Of a stretch of 64,000 nucleotides of DNA, positions 45,547-57,001 are shown piece by piece. A model generated the notes under the pieces. It was not told the DNA's origin, did no database searches, and was given only the letters and a program-made list of their open reading frames with translations. Source of the DNA: Mycogone perniciosa (Eukaryota > Ascomycota > Sordariomycetes > Hypocreales > Hypocreaceae). Made by a program: the position numbers and the translations under genes. The stretch is taken from contig JAOALB010000169.1 of NCBI GenBank assembly GCA_025331125.1, positions 41,271 to 105,270 of the forward strand, in the 5' to 3' direction. How positions within the stretch are numbered: the first letter of the stretch is position 1; each line of letters begins with the position of its first letter.

Positions 45547-47121
45547 TTACATATCCTCGCCCACTCGGGCCCTCTTGTCACCGACCCATCCCTCGCGCTC
45601 GTAGAATCGGAAGACCAAGTCATAATCCTCAAAGTCGTGCACAATGCGATCAACACGGCGGTATCCACGGACAGGATCCACAAGTCTCTGGGCAGCCAGG
45701 CTCCTGGCTTCATTGTCCCTGACCCCGTAAGGGTTGCCACCCTTGCCCTTGGCCTCAAAAAGGGTAACGCTAAATCGGCCAGGGTTGAAGATGCCAACCA
45801 CATGCTCGATGATATCGGCGGTGGTGCGTCCGCTCTGACCGCCCGGCACGTTGGTCTCGAAGGAGGCAAATGAGAAGCCCTCCTCGGGCGTCACATGCAC
45901 AGTGAAGTAATGCCCAGCCTTGTTCTTATCCTCTTCCTGACCCGACGAGGGTGCAGGAATGACACCGTTGGCCGAGAAGCCGCAAGGGCTAAAGAGATAC
46001 GCGTCCACTCGGGCCTCGGGATAGACCGAGGTGGCATACACGTCGGAGAGCCCACAGCTCTCCGATACCACTGTTCCCAAAGCATGACCTTCCGTAGTCA
46101 ATCCCTCAATCTCATTTGGTTTTTCGTGCAAGTCAGAGTCGCCACAGTTCTCGAAGACATCGACTTCATCAAGTGGAATACTAAGTCCATTGTTGCGGGC
46201 CTTTTGAGCTTCAGCAGATAGCTTGTCACTCGCGACCGCACTCGCGTGTGAAAGGTAAAACTGCTTCGCACTCTCAGGATCGAGGTCGGTCATCAGGATC
46301 TCGAGCGTCTCATCGCAGTTGTTGGCCACACCCGGACCCATGTAATCCAAGCTAGCTGGAATGGAGAAACCGGCTGGCGCATGCCCGTCAATCTCGGACT
46401 CCGGGGTCAAGGGAGGGGTGATGGTCTGTTTCGGAGACGTAATGTAGAGGTACCAGTGATCCCCGTTCATCTTGCCCACCATATAGGCACTGCCTCCATT
46501 GAACGTGTCGTCCAGGTACTTGACCTCCTGCTTCCAGCTGCGGTGAGGACCGCGCTGCTTGTCGGGGAAGAGGAAGTTCTTCCGGCTATAAAAGACTCGG
46601 TACGGGGTTGCAACAGCATGGACGTCCTTGGCAGACCGAGCATTGTCGAAGGGAAAGCCAGCATGCTCAGCAGCGATATGGAGCAGGCGCTGTAGCCCAA
46701 GGAGAAGAGTAGTGGTGCCGCATGTCTTCAAGATGAGCTTGTGAGGGAAGACAAACATGCTTGACTCGGAAAGGAGGTAGGCGTCGACAGTGTCAGACTC
46801 AAGCACAGATAGAATTTTGCAATTGACCATATCAAGCATTCCGACCCAAGTCTCGGCAGGCACAGCTTTCAAACCAGCGGGCCTTGCGCTCGAAGGCAGA
46901 GCACTGGCGCTTGGCGCAAACCAGACTTCAAGTAGCTTCTCAGGGCCTATCTGCTGTTAGAGAGTGGCCTAAAAAGAGAAGGCTTGGATTTCAGAGGAAG
47001 ACAAACCTTCAAAGGCATTGGTCGAGTCGAGGTCAACGGCAACATCATGATTAATAGTCAGATGGGGCGTTGCCGACGCCGGAGAGAAGGTGTAGTTATT
47101 GGGGACCGAAAGGTTGACCAT
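45547..47121 (-). CDS. spe2: S-adenosylmethionine decarboxylase proenzyme
   Basis: Two exons (47121-47007, 46946-45547; intron 60 bp, GTTTGT...GATAG) give 504 residues, typical for filamentous fungi, which carry long insertions. The conserved start is NAFEGPEKLLEVWFAP. Self-cleavage should occur between Glu99 and Ser100 in YLLSESSMFVF, creating the pyruvoyl cofactor. Downstream come LILKTCGTTTLLLGLQRLL (with the catalytic Cys), the late ESCGLSDVYATSVYPEARVD and DAYLFSPCGFSANG, and AGHYFTVHVTPEEGFSFASF. The enzyme makes decarboxylated AdoMet for spermidine and spermine synthesis. The gene has a long upstream region that may carry a leader intron. Confidence 0.96.
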
Positions 47122-48524
47122 TGTCGTCAATTTATCACTGCCGGAGCTTGTCTGGTCGGCGTGTGAATGCGAAGAACGAGGAGACCCGGGGAGTTCACGT
47201 GTGCCTCGCTATTCTCGTCCGACGAGTTCCGCGGAGCACTAGCTGCCACTCAAACAGACTATGCGGCGTCTGCTTGAGAGAGTAGGCCCACAGGAATGTG
47301 GTGAGTCTCAAGATGCTGGCGGAGCCAGCAGCAATGAGTGGTATATGGAGATTGCCTAACGTCTCTCAAGAGGACGTTATGGAGGCCGGGAGCGAAGAGG
47401 GAAGAAAAGGTGCACTCGCGACGGAATGTTGTGCGGCTGCTGGTAGTCCGATCCCTGTGGGAGAGTATCGGATCGCTTGTTCGGGGCAAGGCGAGTTCGG
47501 CCGGATGTGTCACTGGTGGTTATGAGGGGGTGCTATCGGGGCCTGAGAACGACCATGATCAGCATTGAAGATGACATAACGCAGGGCAGTGTGTTAGGGA
47601 AGAGGAGAGGCATCAACATACTTGGAAGGTCGAGAAAAGAGGAAGCGCAGTAGATCAGTCGATCGCATAGAAGGCCAGAAGCAGTACCAAGGCGGAGTCG
47701 GTCAGGCCGCGAGAGAGGCGGCTGATTCGGGTGTCTTTTGAGGACAGCGAAGCGGTCAGTTACTCATATCCAGTTTTGAGCTGCTGGAGGAGAGCTGTAG
47801 AGAGCTTGAGCTTCCTGTCGGGAGAGAGCGGTCGTGTGACGAGGATCTCTGGGAGGACTTGTGTTTTTCCCCGCGGGGACACCGAATCGATAAGGGCTTC
47901 GCTAGTGGGTTAAAGTGGTGAGGGAGAGCGGAATTGCAGTGTCTTCACAAAAGTGTTGAGCGGCGGTTCAGTCTCTGGGGGGACCTTTGCAGGAGTGAGG
48001 TTCGGAATTCTTGTGTGACAATAGATTTTGTAGGAGGTTGTTTGTGTGCAGCGATAAGACAACCCAATCAGCTTGAGGCGACAGGAGCCCAAAGGTCTCC
48101 AGAAGGGGGGTAAATTTTTTTCAGTGGAAAAAATGGTGGGCAGTGACGCATAATAGTGGAGTGGCCCAAAAATAATGCTACAGTGGCATTGGGGGGTAAA
48201 AAAAGGGTTCTGGAAATGATGACTCTTTGTCGTCATCCTCCATGTTTCTTTGTATGCGTCTCTATTCCGTGACAGCAGCAGCACTGTTCCTTGCGCGGAG
48301 AGAGTACCTAGTACTTTGTGTATGTACGAAGTATTCTAGGGACAATCCAGAGGTCCTCTACTCGTATCGCGCTCGTGGCACGCAAAGAATGAATGGACGA
48401 CATGTCCCGGGCATTGGATAAATGAAGCCCTCGCCTCGGGAACTACCGGTGGGGGGTTGTGATATGCCTCGTATGCACGCCAACATGCACGCCAACATAC
48501 ACGAATTTGAGCACCAATGCAACA
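47122..48524. other. Long promoter/leader region of the AdoMet decarboxylase gene
   Basis: 1.4 kb between the spe2 start and the CFD1 3' end, both on the minus strand. No gene is recognised. A candidate untranslated-leader intron is listed separately. Open frames near 47259-47513 start with GTG and look random. Confidence 0.5.
47543..47621 (-). other. Candidate 5'-UTR intron of the AdoMet decarboxylase gene
   Basis: On the minus strand the segment begins GTATGT, has CCTAACAC as a possible branch site and ends GTTCTCAG, 79 bp in all, 422 bp upstream of the ATG. Donor, branch and acceptor order fits fungal introns, but no coding frame tests it. Confidence 0.35.
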
Positions 48525-49513
48525 TCATGTTGCCTCTATCTTGGCCACATTCTCGCCGAGCTGCCTTGTGATGCCCGCGAATATGTGAAAGAGAGAGCAG
48601 TCCTTGTACTTGTCCACCAGTGTCCCCTCAGTATCAACGCCGTTGGCGGGTGATGACGATGACGATGACGATGACGATATATCTTGCCCGTTAATTTCTG
48701 TCCCTACAGGGTAGTGCGGGCGTCGCCCCTCTTCGATCAAGGTGATGAACTGGGCATCGATTGGGACAGAGCCGAGGAACGGAACCTTGAACTCGCTAGC
48801 CATTGACTTCCCGCCGCCAGACCCGAAGATATCAGTGCACTCAGAGCAATGTGGGCAAACGAAGCCGCTCATGTTCTCAACTACTCCAAGCACGCGGATG
48901 CCCGTCTTCACGCAGAAGTTCAGTTCTTTGCGCACGTCCGCCGTGGCCACAGCCTGCGGCGTTGTAACGACCACTGCTCCGGCAACCTGGCCTGGGCGAG
49001 CGTCCCTTTGCAGCGTCTCGGCAAGTGAAATATGCTCGTCGCTCGTTCCTGGTGGTGTATCAATAAGGAGGTAATCCGTCTCGTCCCATAACACGTCCTT
49101 CAGGAACTGTCGGATCATGGCCGTCTTCTTGGGGCCCCTCCAAACGACCGCGTCCCCTCTTCTGGGCAGCAGGAACCCCAGGCTCATTGCATGTAGACTG
49201 CCAAGCCCTTTATCCGGATCCGCATCATGAACCGGGACTGGCGCCCACCCTCCGGGTATCTGTGTAACCTTGGAGGCCTCAATGGACAGCATGCGCGGGA
49301 TCGAGGGGCCGGTCAAGTCGACGTCGAGGATGCCAACCGAATGGCCCGATAGCGTCAGAGACAAGGCGAGCTGTGTCGTGACGGACGACTTTCCAACACC
49401 ACCTTTGCCAGAAAGAACCTGTATATCCCATCAGCTACACTCTCGGAAGTGATGATGTGCACGTAGAGAGCGCCGCTTACCAGCACAACGTGCTTGACCT
49501 TTTCCAGGCCCAT
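48525..49513 (-). CDS. cfd1: CFD1 (NUBP2-type) cytosolic Fe-S cluster assembly scaffold ATPase
   Basis: Two exons (49513-49481, 49418-48525; intron 62 bp) give 308 residues. The short first exon encodes MGLEKVKHVVL. The second begins with the deviant Walker A VLSGKGGVGKSS, then ILDVDLTGPSIPRML, YLLIDTPPGTSDEH, VVTTPQAVATADVRK and VENMSGFVCPHCSEC, whose two CxxC Cys bind the bridging cluster in the Cfd1-Nbp35 complex. A run of nine Ser near residue 275, coded by a GATGAC repeat at 48652-48679, is a lineage-specific insertion. The absence of an N-terminal Cys cluster separates it from NBP35. Confidence 0.95.
48652..48679. repeat. GATGAC microsatellite inside CFD1
   Basis: About 4.5 units of GATGAC encode a poly-Ser run on the minus strand, near the C-terminus of CFD1. 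Confidence 0.7.
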
Positions 49514-50083
49514 TGCGACGCGTTTGCTGAGTGCGCGGATTGTGGAATGACCAAGCTGCTCTATACGAAAAAGCGATCGCAGGAGTCAAGTATATCGATC
49601 AATCTCTTCTTCCAGGGCAAAGACACAGTCTTGAACTGATTTGTAAGGATGATGCGCCAAAACTCCAGCGAAGGGCTGTTGATTAGAAAGCGTCACTTCG
49701 CAGTGGAATCGCCGATAAACGGCCCTTGCCGATAAGCCCCACCACAAGTCGCCCCTCATTAATGCCCCTCCATAGTCACTGCGAGTTGAGATCATATGTA
49801 TCAATACCTATAGTAGTATGTACTTCGTACTTCGTAGTTCGTACACTTGGAATAGATACTGGCGATCTTCTCTATTCTTCTGTCTCCTAGAGAGACCATC
49901 ATTACTCATTAATTCATTATAGCTTGTGCTCGGTATATCCCACGCTATCAGACCTTGAGTATTTCGTACCCTTACCACCAAAAACTCCAACCCAGACGAG
50001 ACGCTGATGAAAAACCCAAGCCTCGCTTCCTTGAACGCCTACCCTAACCCTTCCCCTGACAAAGGAGACCATTTCACACACTA
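49514..50083. other. Intergenic region
   Basis: 570 bases: promoter of CFD1 and 3' flank of the membrane-protein gene. Three overlapping TACTTCGTA/TAGTTCGTA motifs lie at about 49811-49842. No gene seen. Confidence 0.5.
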
Positions 50084-51135
50084 TTATTCCAAAGGGCCCT
50101 GTGAAGGTTGTTCCCTTTGTTGTGATTTCGGCTTCGGTGTTCCATCTTCCTGTTCCTGTTCCTGTTCCTGTTCCTGTTCCTGTTCGGATGCTGATATGAA
50201 GCGGATCGCGTCTTTTCGATATGCGACAATGGGTCTGTCGCCGTCGAAATAGCCCAGGACCTCGCAATTCGCTTCCAAATCGCTGGGGATCGCATCGTTG
50301 AAACGGATGATCGGACCGCCCTCCACGGTAAAGCCAATGAATTCACCATGAATCGAGCCGTCGTCATCGGGGCCTCGTATCGTGGTTCTGATGGCGGTTA
50401 GTATGGTTGCTGAAAAAATGGGAAAGGCGGACTTACACCTCGCTCATGGTGGTGTCAATGTTCTCTCCTTCGTTAGATTTGCGCGCCTGCTTGACCCTCT
50501 TCTTTACAGAGCCGTGGATCCAATGCAGAATTCCAGTGATGACTAGGACGGGTGTTCCCAGCGCAAGTCCCCATGGCCTAGGTTAACGGTTAGAAACAGT
50601 TCAGGGTCTCTGTACAAACTGCTAGAACACTCACGGGTGTTTTCGGTTCTTCAGAGTATGTCCAAAAGAGAGGATGATGCCCATCATTGCAATCAGGGAT
50701 CCAACCTGCACCATGGTCCATGTAGCCCAGTACAGCATCATCAAGTTCTCGCCATCGCAAAACTCTAGGGCCAGAAGTGCGTATGCTTGCATGATAACTA
50801 AGACGGTGGATACCAACACACACACACCACACACGAGAACGAACTTCCGCAGGATCCTTACACGTTTCTGGGAGTCAGGGCTGTATCGATCAAGGGCGGC
50901 AAGACCTCTACGGACCCAAGCATATCAGTATATGCACTACACAAAGACAAGCTGGATAAGAATAGTGGAGATGAATGGCTTACTTTATGTATGCCCATGA
51001 ACCAACGAAGAGGACGACCAAGTTAAGACCGAACAGGAACCAGTAGATGATCATGAAATGTGGCCGGTCCAGACCAGCCGCAAACTGGGCATACTTCTTG
51101 CAGAGGTCGTCGTCTTTCTGGAATGCTGCAGCCAT
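50084..51135 (-). CDS. Small multi-pass membrane protein with Glu-Gln repeat tail (function unknown)
   Basis: Four exons (51135-50984, 50907-50635, 50577-50437, 50387-50084; introns 76, 57 and 49 bp) join in frame to 289 residues. Exon 1 has MIIYWFLFGLNLVVLFVGSW, exon 2 two more hydrophobic segments (VLVCGVCVLVSTVLVIMQAY; WTMVQVGSLIAMMGIILSFG), and exon 3 a fourth (LALGTPVLVITGILHWI) followed by basic KKRVKQARK. The C-terminal 130 residues are soluble (GEFIGFTVEGGPIIRFNDAI) and contain six Glu-Gln pairs. I do not recognise the family. Four consistent exons and clean splice sites make it a real gene; topology suggests a cytosolic C-terminus after the basic loop. Confidence 0.75.
50147..50182. 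repeat. TTCCTG hexanucleotide repeat, six units
   Basis: Six perfect TTCCTG units code for (Gln-Glu)n in the tail of the membrane protein on the minus strand. Likely length-variable between strains. Confidence 0.8.
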
Positions 51136-53606
51136 ACTGTTGCTCCCCTGACGCGGAACAGGGGAAGAGCGGGGGGGATGGGTTAGAGAGAGCCTTGGAT
51201 CTTCACGATATCTCTGTATCGTACGATCGATAGCGATAGCTCGAACGCAGAAAGGTTCCTGGGGAGGGTTGGAGGAGGTGGAGGCGTCGGTTGATAGAGC
51301 CAGGATAAATAGGAGACTATTGGTATATCGGATTCTTCAGATGGCTGGCTTTTAGAACACCTCCCGGTCACGCATACGCCACCACTTTGGTCTGCAGTCT
51401 TGGAGTTCATCATAAGGAGACATCTAGGCTATAAGAATGAGAGTGATGCGCAAACAAACTGCAACAGAGAGAATCCCAACTTTCACCGCCAAGAACTGCG
51501 CCGAGGAGGCGGATTCCATCCTTGCAGCGATTTACGACCTGCCCAGGCAAACTTCTGAGACAGCGATATTGGGAGTCGAGAGAACAGAGCCATATGATTG
51601 GGGGCGATAGGGAGTCATGGTGGACAGGCCGATGAGTGATCTGTCGCCTGTCCGTGGGACAAACCGGGAGCCCGGACCCCTGCATCCCCGGACGGTGGCA
51701 ATGAAGGAGCCATGCAAAAAGGGCCAACAATGGGATTCACCGGACACAACGCCGCAGCAAACAAGGCTCGTATGTAGTACGGAAATAGAAGTGAAACGAG
51801 ACACAGCTATCAGAGCCCTAGGTTGGGTTCCACGGGCCCGGGAAGAGATGCATTGACGCGCGAATGAGGAGAGACACTCTGGCAGATATGGGGGGTCACG
51901 GTATCCTTTTGGCAACCAAGCCTGAGTAAGAGCCTTTAAGTCACACTAGATCTGAGATTCACAGCATATACGGAGTATCAACAGTCCTCTATTGTGGATC
52001 TCGGTACTTCGAACTTCGGTATCACTTTCTTGGCCCCAAGATAAGAAAGCTTTGACCGCTGCTTCGCCTGTCAGGTCAGGAGGCTGAGCTAGAGGCGTTG
52101 TCCTCCAATCCATCTTCAGCTTGTGCCTTGCCAAGCGCCTTCGTGTCATAAGAGGGAGCCGGTGAATCCCGGTGGGCCATGATAGTAGTCAGGCAAGCTC
52201 GTAATATGAATGCCGGGAGCGAGATGCTGGAGAGTTGGGAGAGAGACAGAGCGGCATATGGCCTTGAAAGGAAGTCCCCCGTTGTTGAATGAGTAATGAG
52301 GAGTAGCCACGTCCTTCATCCGTTGGCAAGGCGACCGCTCGGATTGGACTCAGTCCAAGACATGCGATGAGTTATCTGATCCAAAATGGGCAAAAGTTTC
52401 CAAATTTAATGCAGCCCGATGGATGATCAATGCCCAACTCCGAGCGCCACGCCGTGTGGCTTCGATCGTCGTAGTCAGAGCCTGGCATTAAGATCACGAG
52501 TTTTGTTCGTAATGTCGAGATCCCCAGTTCGAATAACCCAGTTGGGCCTTTCTGTTCGCATGCTGGCCTCAGAGTGAGACATTCCCCACTATGATTCATG
52601 AGACATTGGACTGCGTACTGCGTCCGGGGGCTGATGGTGACGCCTGAAAGACTCAGCCACTGCCGAAGAATTCACGGCTCCCGCTGCCTCGTGGAGGTAA
52701 TGGCCCGGAGATGGAGATGTTGCTGAGGTCAAAACGCCGAACTTGTGAAGCCGTTGGTGCTAAACGGATTACAAACCCAAGTTTGACAGCCCAAGAGCAC
52801 ATACTCGGCTAGAAGTGAATCCGTTTCATGCCAAGATTAGTAGCGAGGCCAAGCCACCGATCGACGGGCTCTTCCTTGGCAAATAAGAAGTGTTCAACTA
52901 TCTGTGGAACGTGTTGTTTCTTTTTGAGCAGCAGGCCATATGCCAATGTCCATCAGTGCTCATCCAGACAAGAAAATGCCAGCATCTTGGTTCTTATCGT
53001 TCAGAGTTCAGTGTGATAGAAGCGGTCAGGCCATCATGGTGTGTGTATTGCCATTTTGTCTCTCTATTTGACGTCATGTAGCATTGCGCAGATGTTTGGT
53101 GTCATCTAGAGTATATGGTTGCGCTGAATGTGTGTGTAAGTGGTGCTTGCCGGCTAGATCGAAGGTTAAGGAGCAGCCGCCCCCTGAATGTTTATCTGCA
53201 TATCAGAATCTCTGAGCCGGAGCTCTTGGGTCTTTCACTCGCTTCGTATTCGGGATATATCGCAACGTTCGCTCAAGAACGCTCTTCTCACTGGAACATC
53301 ACCACTTTAAGCTCATCGGAACCCAACGTCCTTGGCGTTATTAAAGCTCTCCCGTCATATGCCGGCAGCCCGGGACCTAGTGATAACCCATGACCCAATG
53401 ATCGACTAGTTCTATGCCACCAATGCTAATGCCGAGCACATTGCCAAGTAGGCTAGGCTTCGTTGGCGCATTATCTCATTCCGGTTAGAAGTAAGGAGTA
53501 TAATGAAGGCATGCGCTAGAATATTTGTTCTTTTAGTTCTATATACCGATGTGGCTAGTGACCAGTAGACGAACCATTCCTCGCAGACTCTTGGCTGCGC
53601 CAAGTG
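51136..53606. other. Gene-free intergenic region
   Basis: 2.5 kb with no convincing gene on either strand. It contains the promoter of the membrane-protein gene on the left and the 3' flank of the permease on the right. One TACGGAGTA lies at about 51969. The open frames, up to 127 codons, overlap and look random. Confidence 0.5.
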
Positions 53607-55867
53607 TCAATTCTTCACTGCCACAGCGTCACCATTCTCCGAGTTACTACCATGAGTCTCGTCCGGTGTCCTGTCGCCTGACACCTTAATGCGACCGCTG
53701 GCGTCATGGGTTCTATCCCACTCTTCTAGCTCTGCAAGTGGTACCTTGACCAACTGATGAGTGAGTGATCCGTCGTCCAAGACCAAGATCCCCTGTCTTA
53801 TCTTGTAACCACGGAAATATGGAAGGGCAAAGATCCAAACCCAGTAATAGAAACCGCAGGCCAAAATACTAATCACTGTTAGTTTCGTGACCTTTACAAG
53901 AACAAAGTGATCCGGAAGAAAAAAAAGTTACTCACAGGCCGATCGAGGTCACAATGTACGTGGCGTACCAGAAGCTAACATCGCCAGCAAAAGGACCACC
54001 GGCTGGGGGATACCATGGCATGACAAGGAGGTAAACATTCTTGAGAATACTGAAATAGATCGCAATATCCCAGGCCTGGAACGCGGGTCTCGGTAAGGCC
54101 AGAGCCTTGCGTCTGTGTCGTACAATGAGGAGCCCAATACTCATGAGAAGGTCAAAGAAAGAAGCAGGATAGATACGGAGATCGCTAACTATAGGATAGT
54201 CAGTCAGGAGTCGGTGTGCTAACGCACCAGGAAATGCTTACCAAAGTTGAACGCATCACCCGCAGGCGGCGCAAGGATCATAATGAGTGTAATGCCGTAC
54301 TTGAACAAATATGGCCCCAAAGCTGTGCCGAATGGCCAAGTTGATACCCAAAATTTGGTGAAAGGAAGGACGCCCTGTCTGTTGAATTGTGTCAGCCATA
54401 AGGACTGCGATCTGTGTGACACCATTTAGAACTTACCGTCCGCATTCACGTATAATGCGTGAGGCTCCCAGCAGAACGGCCACCAAGTTGCCAAACGCGC
54501 TGAGGGCAATGAGGAAGTTCAGGCCCTTGACCGCTCCGCTAGATCCAAATACATTGGTGAAGAACAATGTCGCAACAGTTTGCTTGCTTTTGATGATATC
54601 TGCCTTGGGGACTGCGTGCCATACGTTAGCCACCATGAACACGACAAAACATCAGGATCCTTACCAGCGGAGTAAAAGGCAACAATAGTTAAAATGTAGA
54701 GGATGCTGACAGAAACCAATGCAATGAATCCATTGCGACGAATCTGCCTGACGGGATTCTGCGAGTGATGTGATGTCAGGACATGAGTCAAAAATGGAAG
54801 GGTCGTCGGTTTCTTTATACCAACCTTTACTTCATTGGCAACGTTGAAGGCGTTTTCGTATCCGGCGTAGGCAAAGATAATCTTGTACAACGCATTGGTA
54901 AGACCATATGCAGTAGGATTTCCCTCAAAGGAATTCTGGAAGTTGGCAGTCGGATTCTGGACTTTGGTGCCCCCTCCAAGCACAACAAACCCAGTGATAG
55001 AGATGAACAGTAGTGTGGCGAGTTTCACAATGCCAATACCATTAGCGAAGTAGTAAGAGAAGCGGTTATGCAGGGCAACAACTAAAGTCAAATGGTTAGT
55101 CCATCAAGGTGCTTTAGACCTGGTGACGATGCATCAAACATACGAAGCACAGCAAGTGTGTAGCTTGCAATGGCGACTCCTTTGATCTGCCAATCGGTAG
55201 GCGTGTAATCGGTCATTTTAAAAATGTATTGGGCAAGAACTATTAACAGCTACTGTTTAGTGCGGCACTTGTTCAATTCATGGATACGAGACTTACCATA
55301 TGTGTTTGCGCTGCTGTATGATAGGACAACTGTCTGGAAGGCAAACGCAGTTGAGAACAGCCATCGAGGGCGAGGAAAGGCTTGTTCCAGATAGACGACC
55401 TCAGCGCCGGACCGGCTTGGGAAAAATGCAGTAAACTCCAGATATACCGCGAAAGCAGTGATGGACGTAACGAATCCAAGAGCCCACCATATCAAGCTCA
55501 AGCCAATACTACCAGCGCCAGCAAGAATGGTTGAAGCTACACTCCTGTCAATATCTCTATAGAGGTGTGCTGAATACGAGGAGAATTACTCACGGGTCGA
55601 GAAAATACCAGTTCCAACCATCTTGCTGATATTGAGAAAGAGGATGGTCAACGGTCCAACCTCGTATCCCAGAGGGTTCACCTCCTCCACAGGGGCACCG
55701 GCTGCATCCTGATATGATGTCTCCTTGATATTCCCAGCCTTGCCAGCAACATAGTAGACATCACCGGCAACGAGCTCAGAGGGGTCACTGTCAGATCCAC
55801 GCTCCTCAACCTCGGCCGCCTGGGATTCCTCCCGGCTGCTGAATGGGCGCCGCCGCCAAAATGTCAT
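53607..55867 (-). CDS. MUP1-like high-affinity methionine/amino acid permease (LAT/APC family)
   Basis: Nine exons: 55867-55594, 55536-55297, 55239-55144, 55081-54825, 54758-54665, 54611-54437, 54378-54242, 54188-53936 and 53868-53607, with introns of 53-67 bp. They sum to 1788 bases, 595 residues in one frame. A soluble Glu/Ser-rich N-terminus leads to PLTILFLNISKMVGTGIFST, the substrate-binding first helix of APC transporters. Then come GLSLIWWALGFVTSITAFAV, EVVYLEQAFPRP, KIIFAYAGYENAFNVANEVK, SSGAVKGLNFLIALSAFGNL, LGASRIIRECGRQGVLPF and a hydrophilic tail. This matches the fungal methionine permease group. Substrate preference is inferred; other amino acids are possible. Gene intact. Confidence 0.88.
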
Positions 55868-57001
55868 TGTCGGTATATGTGCGGTGTATGTGGGAGGGAG
55901 AAATTGAAGGGTGAAGACTGTCTCAGGTTTCGTTCAACGTTCAATCTGATGCCTGAAATTGATTGGGTGGAACGGAGTGCAAACGGCACTCAAACCGAGT
56001 GACCACTCAGCTATTGACTTCTTTGTGAATGACACGCCCAAATGCGGAGGGAATGGGATCCTTTTTACGCCCTCCGACTGCTCCCTGTCGGTAATTGATA
56101 AGACATGTTGAAGTGTGTGCTTGACAATCATGAACGGCCTAACCGAGAAGTACAGATTGACGCACCTCTCTAGAGCCAGGACAAATAACCCCGGAGATAT
56201 ATTCATTACGGCAATCCAATATATTGCGACGAGACATGGCTCGAATAACGCAATTTTTGTAAATGTATGGGTATTTACGGAGCATCTACGAAGTATGTAT
56301 CGCAAGCGGAGACGATTGCCATGTTGCAATGGCTGCATGCATGTTGTGCTGGATACGACGATGTTCCATCACCCATGTCTCACCATTATCACCGCACAAT
56401 CTGGCAGAAACGTGGGGTAGAATATTGGATCAGGATACGAAGTAGAGGTATTGGCAATGCTATAGGAATTTGTAAGATGTGAACAAGGGTGATAAGCTAG
56501 AATTGCCGGGGTGAAGGAAGCACACGTTTTCGTGGGATCTCTATCAAGACCATGTCGTCATATTCGCCATTGTGATGTGATGGGGATTCCTGACCTATCC
56601 TGGCATCCTCACTCGTCGGTCATATGTCTTTTGCATACTTCGTGCTGCACCTGCACATACAAGTTCCACTAATTAAGCTAAACTACCTCCAGACGGGAGG
56701 GCTCGGGAATTATAGAGGCCTACGAAGTAGAACTGCATCAAGATGCGGAGGTTGCTTGTGCCTAGCGACCTAGCCATCCGGCCTTATTTGAACATCCAAG
56801 AGATGGATCAGCTAGAACGGTTTTCGGCGAGACCGACGACATGGCATAGCTTTTACAAGGACAATTGTCCGATTTATGTTGAAACGTGTGTGTTTAGGGT
56901 GCTTGTTCAACTCATCGTCATTTGTGCTAGTATATACGTCTGCCAATCTAGACAGGCATCATGATGGAGCAACACCATCAGCCATCCTCATTCCCCCCAT
57001 T
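55868..57001. other. Intergenic region upstream of the permease
   Basis: 1.1 kb between the permease start and the 3' end of the dioxygenase gene. TACGAAGTA-type motifs lie at about 56287 and 56722. No gene seen. Confidence 0.5.

Noticed and set aside
48652..48679. GATGAC repeat considered as a frameshift-prone break in CFD1
   Set aside because: The frame continues correctly to a CFD1-like C-terminus; it is an in-frame poly-Ser insertion.
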